Source: Saksenaea vasiformis B4078
Taxonomy: Eukaryota; Mucoromycota; Mucoromycetes; Mucorales; Saksenaeaceae
Direction of reading: 5' to 3'
Length of the DNA: 46,050 nt
NCBI GenBank assembly: GCA_000697055.1
Contig: JNDT01001516.1
Span: 1-46,050 of the forward strand
In this document: piece after piece, positions 32,185-43,849 of the stretch
Numbering within the stretch: the first letter of the stretch is position 1
Layout of the letters: every line of letters starts with the position of its first letter
Translations under genes and position numbers: made by a program
The notes under the pieces: model-generated
What the model was told of the DNA's origin: nothing
Database searches by the model: none
Seen by the model: only the letters and a program-made list of their open reading frames with translations

Positions 32185-35057
32185 ATGGATCACCATTTCC
32201 ATCACACACAACATCCTGACAATCCATCTCGATCGTTGCAAATGTACCCTTCCGCATCACAACAGTCGTCGAGCAATGTACCCGAGATCCTTCCAAAGCC
32301 TTTGACCGCCTCGGTTATCAATACTAGGGTTGATATTCCTCGTACAAAACGTACCCGGGCCAAACGAAGTTGCGATCTATGCCGGAAAAAGAAGACTCGT
32401 TGCGATGCCGATGTCAGCAAACCTTGCACGACCTGTAGAAATGCAAACACCACTTGCCAATTTCTAGTAGAGCAGAAGAAACGGGGACCTGCCACCGGGT
32501 ATTCATACCATGCTTACGAGTTGAAAGTCTAAACAACGCAAGTTTTTAGGTACGTCGAAGCTTTAGAAACGAGATTGAAGCGAATGGAGAGAATGCTGGA
32601 AAAGATGACAAAAAACAAAGAGGTCGATCGACAGAGTGATGGCTCATGCGGTACAGAGGAAGAAAACGATTCAGAAGGAGTAGATACGGAGGATTCAGAA
32701 ACGATGTGTTGTGGAAATTTAGCAGTTGAAGTGGAAACCGAAGAAGATCAATCAAATCTGTCCGAGCATATGAACGCTTTGACCATCACGGATTTTGAAC
32801 GTACTCGATACTTTGGGTCCAGTTTGGGTCTTCATATGCTAGATCAAGGGATCCTTGGCCTGAACAAACGACATCGTCTACCAAATCAAACGTCATGGAT
32901 ATTTCAAAAAATCAATACAGAAGAACAAGAGCATATTATCATAAAAGCACGAGAAATGCGTAAACCACAGCTAATTAGCACGCAAACTTTGTTATCCAAA
33001 AGGTTCGAAGCATTTGAAGATATACCTTATATGACACAGGAACTAGCAGATAGCTTAATCCATCGGTGAGTGCAGATCGGATTTAGCGTGAGATAACTTA
33101 TTCAAATGGATCCAGGTACTTTACGCACATTCATACGCTCTGTCCTATCGTTAATAAGATAGCGTTTCTGGAACAATATTACTTTCATAATCCCACACCC
33201 CCAGATGAATACTTGCTATATGCTATGTGCTCTATTGGCGCTCGTTTCTTGAAGGACGATGATATAGTGACGGGATCAAAAATCACTGCCGACCAAGTTA
33301 TGTGGCTTCGAATGGAATTCCGTCGAAGGGCAAAAAAAGTGCTCGAAGTTGTCTATAAGCGATCCAAAATCGGCACAGTCCAGGCGCTAATACTGCTGAC
33401 CACATTCGTTGGAGTTGGTGAGCATGACACAGAAGATACTGCGCATTGGTTCACAACTGGTATGGCAATCCGCATGGCGCAAGAACTCGGACTTCACCGG
33501 AGCTCAACGGGATGGTGTCTTCCGGAACATGAAAGGGAATTACGGCGACGCATCTGGTATGCCGCCTATATCGCAGATCGCTGGGTACGTCAATCCAATT
33601 GAGGTGCATAGATTGCTTAGGCTGATGATTTCTTTAGGTATCTGCTGAATTGGGACGCCCTGTCACTATTATCGACCACGATTTCGATGTGGAACTTCCT
33701 TCAGTTTATGAAGTGTCATCTACTCACCGTAGCAACGGTAGAGAGGGTGATAGTACTTCTGGAGAATTTACGCCATCATTGATTCTGGAAGCTGAGGCCG
33801 CGATAAAAGAAGAGCGACCAGTGTACAGATCCTTCTTGAGCCTAGTGACCTTGTCGCAGATACTAGGTCAAGTGTTGCTTGGCCTACATGCACCAAAAAC
33901 GAAATATACTGGTCGGCGGGATATCGGCTTGGTTAATTTCCTGGACAAAAATCTGAAAAAATGGAAAGAAAACCTACCAAACGAACTGTTATTTGAAACC
34001 TGGAAAGATGGCTCGAGTTCAGCAGGTAAATTATTTACTACAAGCGATTCGCGACATGTAACATTTTATACGAAAAAGGTGGTATCCACATAAGTTATCA
34101 CTGTGTGTTGTTGTTACTTTATCGACCATTCATTACAAACGACACTAGTGAAGATCTTGATCTTGCCTTTCGGGCTTTAGGAGCGTGCACCACTGCAGCT
34201 GTGGCGCTAGTAACGACCATCGAAAGTATGCAATCAGGCGCATACCTGTGTATGCCGTGGAGAATTGCTATGTAGTAAGTATTGTCCGAATCCAACATTT
34301 ATTTGCTAACGAGAGAGAATTATACAGCTCCCTTTTTCAAGCAGCTATCATTTTCTTGCACAATGCCAAAGGCAATAATCCATATCTTCGGGAGGCAGGG
34401 CGTAATAACCTGGCTCGATGTACCAACGTACTGGAGAAGGATCCTCAGCTCGGTTCATGCGGAATGGCTGATGTTCTGAGAAATTTATCCAAAAAATTCG
34501 AAGTTTCCGTGGTGAAGGCGATCGATGCTCCTGAACCGATCCAGGAAGAACGATCACGGAAACGTGGAACGGATGTTTGTAACCTTCAGTCAGAATTCAA
34601 TGAACCGGCTGCAAAACATGCCAAAAACGCAGAGAACACCTACGTGGAAAATTTATGCCAAAGCAAGTCATTATGCGGTACCCGTCCTGAAGATATGTAT
34701 CTCGCTTCGTTGTCTCTCAGTCTGGGTAAACCCTCCGCCGTAACCGCATCATCACCCCTGTCTTCATCAAAGTCGTGTTCAACAGAATTAGACCTGTCCT
34801 TTCCAATATCAGTACCAGTGCCGCCACCACCACCAGCCTCAGTTCCGGTGGACTTCCCAGAGACACCATTGGAGCATAATCTTCTGTTATCCGATACGTC
34901 TCTTCTAGGCGCAGAACCATTTGCCAGTAATGCAAATATGCAGTTTGACATGGCTAGTCTAAACTCTGAACTGCCACTATGGCATGTTCCCAGTGGTGTC
35001 ACATGGAGTGAGTGGGACGCATTTTTAAAAGAGAATGTGGATACCGTACACATGTAA
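32185..35057 (+). CDS. Zn2Cys6 fungal transcription factor with Fungal_trans domain
   Basis: Six exons read in phase: 32185-32498, 32550-33065, 33116-33584, 33638-34025, 34079-34274 and 34328-35057 (870 aa). The binuclear cluster spans Cys63, 66, 73, 81, 84 and 91 (CX2CX6CX7CX2CX6C) with RSCDLCRKKKTRC, followed by a short linker and a coiled coil VEALETRLKRMERMLEKM. The middle homology (fungal-specific TF) region includes YFTHIHTLCPIVNKIAFLEQ, LLYAMCSIGARFL, GMAIRMAQELGLHRS and RRRIWYAAYIADRWVSAELG, later LLLLYRPFITND. The C terminus is Ser/Pro-rich and acidic with a PPPPP run, suitable for activation. It is nuclear and binds CGG-type sites. Its target is unknown, but it lies between two aspartate-family genes, and SWI5 starts 82 bp after its stop. 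Confidence 0.93.
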
Positions 35058-35139
35058 AATCATTTAGCATTCGTCATCCAATCTTTGCTATTTTCCTCAA
35101 TTTTTTTTAAACCCATCTCTTGTTCTTTTTCATTTCAGC

Positions 35140-35526
35140 ATGGATAAATTAAAAGAAGTATGAATATAAAATGTCATCTAATGAAACCAACGTCTTCAAA
35201 GCAAGTAGAACAATTGCATACAGAATACAACAATCTATGCAGAGACTTAGGGTAATCCTTTTTACGCTCGTTACAGTTAATGGATCCATAATCCACATAG
35301 CATGGACGAAGAAGACGCTAAAAAGGTGATGCAAAAACGTATTCAACTCTTGCATGAATACAACGATGTGAAGGATATTGCCACAATGATGCTTGCGAAC
35401 GTAATTGTGAAAAGACAGAGTGCTTAGTCTTATTTCAAAATGATATAGTATGCGTCTCGAATTGGAGCCACACTGAAAGAAGTATATGACCAATTTGGTG
35501 TAGAAGATGGCAACAAATCGAATTAG
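35140..35526 (+). CDS. SWI5: DNA recombination mediator Swi5
   Basis: Four tiny exons read in phase: 35140-35157, 35202-35251, 35301-35400 and 35449-35526 (81 aa, typical of Swi5). The product begins MDKLKEQVEQLHTEYNNLCR and contains IQLLHEYNDVKDIATMML and IGATLKEVYDQFGV, the family signature (HEYN..KDI...LL...A...G....ElY..Fg). Swi5 pairs with Sfr1 to stimulate Rad51/Dmc1 strand exchange in recombination repair. Exon 1 is only 18 nt, so automated predictors will probably start at the internal ATG of 35168 or 35302 and lose the N-terminal coiled coil. A CATTTCAG just before the ATG may mark a 5' UTR intron. Confidence 0.85.
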
Positions 35527-35630
35527 CTTCCCATCGCGTCATTTTGCTGAGAAATCAAAATGCGAAGATCAAAATGGCGGACAATAAAATGATTATGCTT
35601 CCTCGCCTTCTCTTTTTTTTTTTCCCACAG

Positions 35631-37452
35631 ATGAATCTTTGTAAGCGTACGCTGGCTCATGCGAAGTTACTGCCTGGACGATCGCACGCGGCACGGTATC
35701 GATCGCTGGGACCCATAACCCTGCGAGGTACATGACATGTCATAAGGTGTAATTGTTTAGTAATGAGCTTGCAGGTATCCACCAACGACAACAGCACAGC
35801 ACTGCACCTGCGTCTTCCTCTTGCACACTCAATGATGCCTCCAACCCTGTATCCACCTCGTCAAATCCACCTCTGTCTTTCCCATGTATTGACAAGCTTA
35901 ACTCCCGTACGCTGGAACTGGACAGTGGTCCAGAACCAAGTTATGACAAAGTTGTTACCGGTTATGAAACCTTTGAATATCCTCATCCAGTACTGCTGGA
36001 TCATGGTGGCATTCTCCCTCAACTTACTCTGGCATACGAAACATGGGGAACACTTAATAGCAAACGCGATAATGCAATCTTGATTCATACAGGCTTATCA
36101 GCTTCTTCCCACGCGAAATCGCACGCCAAAAACGCGAAACCCGGTTGGTGGGAAGAATTCATTGGCCCAGGCCGACATATCGATACCAACAAGTTTTTCG
36201 TCATATGCACAAATGTCATTGGCGGCTGTTATGGCTCCACCGGTCCAAGCTCAATTGATCCTGCCGATGGAGAACGGTATGCAACCCGGTTCCCAATTAT
36301 CACCATCTTTGATATGGTGCGTGCCCAATTTCTGTTACTGGACAATCTTGGGATCGAGAAACTTCACGCAAGTGTCGGAAGCAGTATGGGAGGCATGCAG
36401 GTAAGGGCTCTGATGGCAAGGATGTATCCTCTGACATAGGTATCTTCTTAGTCACTTGCAGCGGCCTCATTATATCCAGAACGTATCAATCGTCTCATCA
36501 GTATTTCAGCTTGTGCCAGATCACATCCCTATTCCATTGCATTAAGACATACACAGCGGCAAGGTAAAGAGAATAGAGCAGTTGAATACTTGATATGTTA
36601 ACAAGATTTATTTTCAGTGTTGATGGCCGATCCGAACTGGAACAAAGGATTCTATTACAAAGGAATCCCTCCTCATGTCGGCATGAAGGTAAATAAACGA
36701 ATATGCATAAAGAAAAAATCTAATTTCCTTCTACGCCTTAGCTGGCACGGGAAATTGCTACAATCAGGTAAAGTGGGGACAAAAAATTATGCCAACTTTC
36801 TAAACTTCATACTAGCTATCGTTCAGGTCCAGAATGGGAGCTCCGGTTTGGGCGCAAGCGTGCACAGGAAAACCAATCACCAGCGTTATGTCCGGACTTT
36901 CTGATTGAAACGTATCTTGACCATCAGGGTGAACGGTTCTGTCTACAGTACGACCCCAATTCGTTGCTGTACATTTCCAAAGCCATGGATGTCTTCGACA
37001 TGTCCAAGTCCGCTACAGACAGACTTCGGCAGCAGCGACAACATAATCTTCCAAAACTTGAACAGATTCTAAAACGTCGAAGCGTTGAGCCACAGGCCAC
37101 CGCCGAGATCTGTCGCTCTATCGTGGGTGAGCAGTCAGCGCTTGAGAGTCGTACTCAACCTACGGATAACGATGGTGCCAAGCCCAGGCTCTCCTCTTTA
37201 TCTTCAGACCCTGCCATCCAGGATCTGGTAGAGGGTATGAAGAGAATTAATATGCCGACGCTCGTTCTAGGTATCCAGACCGACCTCCTCTTCCCAGTTT
37301 GGCAGCAAAAGGAAATTGCAGAGTGTCTGAGAGCGGCTGGGAACAAAGCAGTGACCTACTATGAATTAGATGCGATGTACGGTCATGATACGTTTTTGAT
37401 AGATCGTGTTAGTGTCGGAGGTGCCATCAAGGGTCACTTAGAGTATGTTTAA
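35631..37452 (+). CDS. MET2: Homoserine O-acetyltransferase
   Basis: Six exons read in phase: 35631-35727, 35775-36400, 36452-36563, 36618-36688, 36742-36767 and 36816-37452 (522 aa). It transfers acetyl from acetyl-CoA to homoserine, committing it to methionine. It is an alpha/beta hydrolase: [42 protein letters not shown], nucleophile elbow GSSMGG (Ser236), [25 protein letters not shown], then acid Asp in GIQTDLLFP and His in YGHDTFL near the end. The 26-nt exon 5 (LAREIATI) is needed to keep ISYRSGPEW in frame. The N terminus ([20 protein letters not shown], Arg-rich, no acids before the Ser-rich linker) looks like a mitochondrial presequence. A TTTTTTTTTTCCCACAG directly before ATG may end a leader intron. 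Confidence 0.95.
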
Positions 37453-37590
37453 ATAGAGGCTTGTTAGAAGGGGACAAACGGAGAGAGGGCATCGTCTTTG
37501 TTCTGTTCATACTATATATAGAATCAAAAGACAATAAACATCATGTAGCTCTAATCAATCTGCGAAAACTCGCTGGGGAGGTTTTTTTCT

Positions 37591-39761
37591 CTATAGCCTT
37601 GCCTTGAAGGGTTCTAATCGGTATTTGATTTCTCGCAGTTTACTGCCTGTAGGATTCCATCGATCGAAAAGAGCAAGTAATTTTTCAAGTTCTGTACTAA
37701 ATGCCTTATCTTTCAGGACCATGGCATCATCACAGATTCCTCGCATAGCCCAGGGAAGATAGAACGGGTTTTGGCGGACGCGTACTTGAAATGCTTCCAG
37801 TCTGGCTTCAGCCAGTTCTGCCGTCGCTGTTGCCACATTGCTTATCAGCGTCAATCGACCAAAGGGTATGGTCTCAAAGATGTAGCGCATAGCAATCATA
37901 TAGACGTCAGGTTCTTCGTAAATAGTTGAGTGACCACCTTCCAGCGTGTATAGGTTGCCTGCCAATACTTCGCTAATATGCGTAAGCAGACCATGGTCAG
38001 ATAGATTAGCGTTACGCAGTCGCAATGCAAAGGTGATGAGATTAATCAAAAAGTCGTCCGGCGAGTAAATGTGCTCATCAATATAGACAGCCCGAAGGAT
38101 ATTTGGATGTGATATGCCTGACATAATCGCAGAATAGAGTGGTACTACTTGATCCTGCATGGATCCAACAAGCACCGTCTTGACATTGTGACGTAAGATA
38201 AATGACAAAGATTGGCGATACTTTTGTGAGATATCGCTGTTGGAGTCCATAAACTCGAAGAGTTCCCGGGCAGCATCAGCCTCAAAATACTGTAGTATGT
38301 TTGAGTGGACATACAGTTGCGAGAAGTATGCACATAGTTAGCAAAATAAGCATGTGGACTGTTCGAGATGGTAATTTAGTTACCCGGACAAGTAGATTTC
38401 CTTTCAGCGACGGGAATGGGCCATGTGAGATACCTGCCATGGCCAAGAGACATACTGATTGTCGTTTGTGGTGGATAAACCCTCTATCGAGCAGCCTTTG
38501 AAGCAAGATGGCAGATACTGGCGTGCCTTGCGAATGCGTTGCCCATAGCACGACGTCAGCCGTAGTTAATGCACCCACCCAGGCAGGGTTATTCAGGATA
38601 CAGTTAAAGAGTTTAGTTACTCTTTCTTCTACCTTCCCTTCTCCTTGTAGAGGAATTGCGGTGATTGCTGTATCGGGAATGTTCAGATCATGTTCTGTCT
38701 GGAAATACCGTTTGGCAGCAGCCATCATTTGGTCGCAAAAGCGGATGGATGTACCAGTGGGCTCTCCCACCACACTACGCACAAGCTTTTGTAAAGTGTA
38801 TCAGTATCCTGAAATACATGTCTTCTGTAACCTTCATCGGAAACCAGCCATGAACGCCAACAACGACGAATTTCTTTCCACCAATTGTCTCAGGATCTGC
38901 TTTCATTTCGCTAATGAATCGTGCATTCATCTGGTTTCTCTGCCAGCGTGGATCATTTTCATCTGGTTTTGCTTGGGTAAACATGGCGTTGATCTTTTGA
39001 AGCGCCTTTGTGAGCAACGTGGTGGATGGTGAGGATGGTATTGGTGTGAACTGCGATTGAAATGTCGGCAGGACAACGTTTTTGCTGTGAGACAGAGGAG
39101 GGCCTAACGATTTATCACCTTCTTCCTTTATTTGCTCGTCTTGCTCTTGAATTTCTTCTGTCACAGTAGAGGAACGTGGATCAACAATTACCGGATCTTC
39201 AGCGTTCGAGTTCTCGTTATTTGCAAAGAAATATTTCCAATACGATTTGGAAGCTTGAGAATCTGACACGTTGTGGTTTGCCGATTGTTTCTCCGTCGAT
39301 TCTGTAGGGTATCCAAGCCAAGACCAGAGTCTATTCGGGGTGGTATCTGTGGCAGTAGCAGCATTAGGCACTGCAGATAAAGATTCTTTATCAGAAGACT
39401 CTCCAGGGCGCCTTTTTTTCTCGTTATCATTGTCGTCATTGTCACCACCATCACTGCCGCCAGTACCATTTCCACCATAGGACTCTTGTGTCTGACTTGG
39501 GACGTCATTATTTTCAGCACTTGCTTTCGTTCCAGTGTCAGTGCTTTGGGTAAATGTCAGTCGTTGGAACCAAGAAGTATAGCTATCTATGGACGCAGAA
39601 CGCAACCTTTTTGGGTCCATGCCTTCTGCAGCCGGCGATGCGTTCTCATGACTGATTTGCTTCCGCTTATTCTGCACAGAGGATGCGTCATTGTCAGGCT
39701 TTGAACTCGGAGCCACATCCGGCTTCTGATCTTCAGGTACAGGCCGCGATGTCAAGCTCAT
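37591..39761 (-). CDS. Alpha/beta-hydrolase-like protein, YML020W family
   Basis: Three exons read in phase: 39761-38832, 38785-38384 and 38289-37591 (676 aa). The N-terminal 200 residues are polar, with a nuclear-signal-like DPKRLRS and Asp/Gly/Asn low complexity. The hydrolase-like core starts at KKFVVVGVHGWFPMKLVRSV and VGEPTGTSIRF, with elbow WATHSQGTPVS and LLAMAGISHGPF. Later segments are KTVLVGSMQDQVVPLYSAIM, NLYTLEGGHSTIYEEP and FYLPWAMRGICDD. The pattern matches the uncharacterised fungal family of S. cerevisiae YML020W; the Ser of HSQG with nearby Asp and His fits a hydrolase, but no substrate is known. The gene converges on MET2, with 138 bp between stops. Confidence 0.85.
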
Positions 39762-40578
39762 TGTACGCAGATAGCAGGAAGAAAATCGCAGGAGCTAGAA
39801 AATGGAAAACATGTGATGATTTGTCCTGTTTTTGGCAAAACCTGATGACAAAGTGTGAATCGTTTTCTATCAACCCAGACGCTCTTGTCTTTCGCATAAG
39901 CCAGTATCGGTTTATGCACGGTATGGTACACTGGTAATTAAGCGATCCTATGGGAAATATCACCTTTTGCAGTGCCAATCAGCCTTTTATACAGATATTA
40001 CTTGAGCTTAAAGCTATGTGTTGCGGCGTTTACCGAGATAATGGTTAAATTACTCTAGCCCGTGTCCTTCAAGAACAGCAACATTGAAGTATCAGTTGTG
40101 AAGAAACAACCGTTTCCGTAACTGATAGACGACAATGCACAGATCTCGAGGGACAATATCCTAGCTCCTCAGCAAATGTTTCAAAACCGACAATTGGTGG
40201 ATGATGCGAACGCACTACAATCAGCGATAGTGGATCGCTATCTTGTAAAGCATCATCATACTGCCTTGATCCAAATACTATACCAACAACTCCACATTAC
40301 ATCCTCATTATCTACGCTGTTGATTTAATGGGACGGGAATCACTGAAGCAATGAACTACTCCAACGCAAGATCCGGATCATTCAAATAAAACAAACCATC
40401 TCAGCGAAGCCACGTACCACTTTCCAGCACAAAACTTGTTCGACTTAAACGTACGTAATATTTATTTGATGCATTCAAAATCCAGATTTAAAGTAGTCAA
40501 AAAAAGAAGATTATTCAATAAACATCAGTAGGACTAGCTAGATACTACAAAAAGATGATGATCAGAGGAGTTCCTTTT
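39762..40578. promoter_or_regulatory. Promoter side of the YML020W-like gene and 3' flank of the BAR gene
   Basis: 817 bp. It should contain the YML020W-like promoter (reading leftward) and the BAR-gene terminator region. No coding frame or named motif is supported. Confidence 0.4.
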
Positions 40579-41736
40579 TCACTCTTTGTTACTCTCGTGT
40601 AACGATTCTTGCATGACATGGAGGTCTTCTAGCTCGGGTGAAAGTTCAGAAACAAGCTCATGAGCCAGTTTAAAGTAAGCCGTTTGAGCAGCCACTAGAT
40701 CAGCAAGTTGACGGTATGGCTCGGGCTAAACAGACAAGAAATTGAACATGCGTAAATTTACTTCTTATCCACTTACGTTCTCCAAAACTTCCTTCATTAA
40801 CGACGTTGCCTTCTCCACAGCTGTCACAAATACGTCTTCTGCTCTTTCAACTTCCAACTGAGCTGCATTCGCTCTTTCTGGTTGTGTGGAACGATATTTG
40901 GCTTTGCAGGCGTCAAGAGATAATCGAGCAGATTGCACCTCCTGTCGTGCTTTCATAGCTTTGTCTACGACTGTATTCAACGTTTCCTGCATCGGCTTGT
41001 TGAACTTGGATACGATGGTTTCGTCCATTGTCAAACGTGCATCTCCTACTTTATCTGCGATCGTAGCAACCTTGAATAACGCTGTGCCATATGGTTCTTC
41101 GACACCGACTTTCTCAGCGCCTTCATTCGCAGCTCGAGCCAATGCATGAGAGAGCGATTTTGGATGCTGATCTTCCTGCACATGTTGAGATTCTGCTTGG
41201 GCACGTTCAGCAGGTGATAGGGTCAAGTGCTGGAGTTGGCTTGTCACGGTGCTGGAAATGCCAAGAAAAGATTCCTGGAGCTGCATGGGATAATCGTATG
41301 AAGAGGTACCATAAATGCGTGTCACTTTTAATAAATTGATATAAGTGCTGCGAAGAGCATCAATTCGCTGTTTATGCATGAGAACAATAGCAGGTATTCA
41401 GACGCAAGTACAAACCTTCTCCAAATCTTTGTATTCTTCCGGAAGTTCGGTGATATTTTCAGCTGTACCGAGTCTTTCTTGTGCATACTGTATCAATGCG
41501 TCAATTGCATATTCATCAAAATATAACTTACTACTTACCTGTCTAACTTGGCCTAAACCCTTGCCTAACTTTTGCGCAAAAGGGTTGAATTTCGAACCCA
41601 AATTCGCAAAGCCATCCAGGGTATTGTTTAAAATAACGTTGGGATTGAATGCCTGGCTTTGTCCCGCTGCATTTCCGCTGTCTGCTGGTCGAGGTGCAGC
41701 ATCAATAACATTAAGATCGTTTGTGCGTTCAGTCAT
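40579..41736 (-). CDS. GVP36: BAR-domain protein, Gvp36-like
   Basis: Four exons read in phase: 41736-41539, 41487-41416, 41367-40777 and 40725-40579 (335 aa, close to the yeast protein). Fungal Gvp36-type BAR proteins bind curved Golgi/endosomal membranes and act in vesicle transport. The N terminus includes DGFANLGSKFNPFAQKLGKG (amphipathic, membrane-inserting type). It is followed by QVRQYAQERLGTAENITELP and YKDLEKRIDALRSTYINLLK, the start of the long helical BAR bundle. The rest is helical: LSHALARAANEGAEKVGVEE, YGTALFKVATIADKVGDARL, and a Gln/Glu/Lys-rich helix ending VFVTAVEKATSLMKEVLENP. The last exon closes with LADLVAAQTAYFKLAHELVS. Start ATG is the first in frame. Confidence 0.9.
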
Positions 41737-42755
41737 TGTCGGAAGAAAGATAGTCGCGTAGGAAAAGGAATTCCCAGACGAGGTCACAGCTGGCCCAAAA
41801 TCACGGAAAAAGTCAGCATCATACGTAAGTCCGACAAATTTCCTTAAACAGTAGGACGTTCTGCAGGACACTCACTGAAGGCACCTTAAATCAGATGCCA
41901 AGAACAACAAAGCGCGTTCTCTAGATCGTCCTCGTGTCATCAGACAAAGACGCCTGTTAAAAAAATCATTAGCGCATACAAATGAATTCTGATTAGATAG
42001 CACTTACAGTTCCTGGAGGACCTACAGCGCTTTTTTTTTAAAGAAACACCCACACACCATGCTCAGTATTCAAACGTTTACTGCAGCGGAATCACTTATG
42101 ATACCTTTGTTTTTTGCTATCTGGAATGTGTGTTTTTAGGGGGATAAACTACAAATACAGTTACTGTATCTTTTTACATATCGGACAAATTTTCTGATTG
42201 GCTTCGTATATAGTTGCTGTTAAAGGAAATGGAGGGTATTATAAGTTGGAATCACAGGTTCTGTGATTTGAGTCACAAACAGCTGCCTAATTTTTAGCTC
42301 TGTCACAAGACGGGTCACAGCACTTCTCAATGGTTTGAAGTTGAGGGACAAAAGCGTTATGTGGCAGTTTCCTCTACATGACTGTAGAGAATACTATGTA
42401 TTACCATTGATTGATGACTTCCGAACATTATAGAACATGGGATTTGTTACTCGATGAAAACATAATGAAGAATTGAAGATAAACCCTACGTTACCAGAAG
42501 TAGGCGAACGACAATGACATTGAGAAACAGAATATAGTTCTGTATTGATCCATCTTGTCATACAGGTCTCAATGATTAGATAGATAACGGTTTAGTAAAG
42601 AAAAAGATTTGTCAATACTGCAGCTCTCAGATACTCTGGTTCACAGAAAGCTTTTTAAGCACGTACAAAAAATACTTTAATGATAGTTATAAGCAAAAAA
42701 ATAAAAAATAAAAAATAAAAAAACAAAAAAATATTTTAAACATATAAAAAAAAAG
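41737..42755. promoter_or_regulatory. Upstream of the BAR gene; AT-rich spacer
   Basis: About 1 kb. Possible leader-intron sites lie near 41880-42010 on the minus strand. The right end (42690-42755) is almost pure A/T with AAAAAT repeats. No gene seen. Confidence 0.4.
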
Positions 42756-42863
42756 CTACATGCCCTCCGCCATGTAGCTATCGAGCTCCGCATCGAGCTC
42801 TTCCACCGTGGGAGGTGGCAGAGCCCGATACGGGCGAAGGCGGGCGGCGGGCAGAGTTCGAGT
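42756..42863 (-). pseudogene. C-terminal remnant of an ALYREF/FoP-type mRNA-export protein
   Basis: A 36-codon frame ends ALPPPTVEELDAELDSYM and AEGM-stop. The (A/V)EELDAELD-x-YM tail is the hallmark of Yra1/ALYREF and the FoP C-terminal motif, which contact the export helicase. Just upstream there is an in-frame TGA (42866-42864). Beyond that lies a perfect splice acceptor (CACTGTAG, first exon base 42875) with a TACTAAC branch site, but the spliced frame reads into the TGA. No RRM-coding exon is visible further right. The piece is GC-rich in AT-rich surroundings, so it looks like a transposed or retained end of a lost gene. On the minus strand the last coding bases form a GCTACATG/CATGTAGC hairpin followed by T9. 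Confidence 0.5.
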
Positions 42864-43743
42864 TCACGTTGAACTCTACAGTGAAAAGAGGCATAACGTT
42901 AGTACATGGCCACTGAGAGTTCTATTATATAGCGATGCTTTTCTTTGAGTCTTACGTCTATAAAATGCAACATAGACTTGGGGTCAGTCTAAGAAAAATC
43001 ATGCAATGACAGATTTATCATACAAAGAGCAGGATCAGTGCATGATCGTACCAATACAATATGTATTTTATATCATCCTGTTTCATCACGGAAAACGTAT
43101 CAATTACTTGATTTTCGCATAACGCTACGTACCTGCCAATTTGATAGTTGAGACCTTATTATCAAAGGTAGATCTGCCAAGCATAGACAAATGACAATCG
43201 CAATGCGAAACAACATATAGGATGACTCAGCTTTGTATTCGTATTCGAAGAGGATAAAGTAAAGTTTTAATGATTCATATTGTCACGAGTGTTCCATTTA
43301 TCTCATCATCCGCAATTTATCACGGATCTGTAGAATCAGCACTGGATTCGTAAAGAAAATGAAGCATCGATAGCATGATAATGATACACGTTTAGTTGTA
43401 TTCGTAAAGAGGGGTTCATCTTTTTTCGAGCACGGTTAAGCTATTCAAGAAGTATAGGGTCCATTGGAATTTGCTTATTTATTTGCATCACATTGTCGTC
43501 CACGACCGTATCGAGTGAAACAGATATCAGATGAGAAAGCGTGGAAGAATGTCTTAGAACCAACAAGTAGAGGTCAAGAAGCTACCGATTCTTGAGTTAA
43601 ACAGGGAACGACAGTTCATTTACATTCTGATTTTCCGTTACATATGCTATTGATTTATACTCTCTTATTTTCCATGACGGGACTGTATTGACATTTTCCG
43701 CATACTGCTGCTGTTACGAGTACGCAAGCTAATTACTTTCTAT

Positions 43744-43787
43744 TCGCACCAGTATCGCGCACCTTAATCCACGCGATACTGGTGCGA
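43744..43787. repeat. 16-bp perfect inverted repeat, 12-nt spacer
   Basis: Left arm 43744-43759 (TCGCACCAGTATCGCG) is exactly complementary to 43772-43787, around spacer CACCTTAATCCA. The arms are richer in CG than the surroundings. No poly-T follows. Confidence 0.85.
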
Positions 43788-43797
43788 CATGCGTCAT

Positions 43798-43849
43798 GTG
43801 CGACAACCCTGCGATATGTGCGACAACTCTGCGATATGTGCGACAATCC
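43798..43849. repeat. 20-bp tandem repeat, about 2.6 copies
   Basis: Unit GTGCGACAACCCTGCGATAT (43798-43817) repeats with one change at 43818-43837 and partly at 43838-43849. The GTGCGACA core also occurs at the right arm of the adjoining inverted repeat (43783-43790), so the two structures share sequence. Confidence 0.8.
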
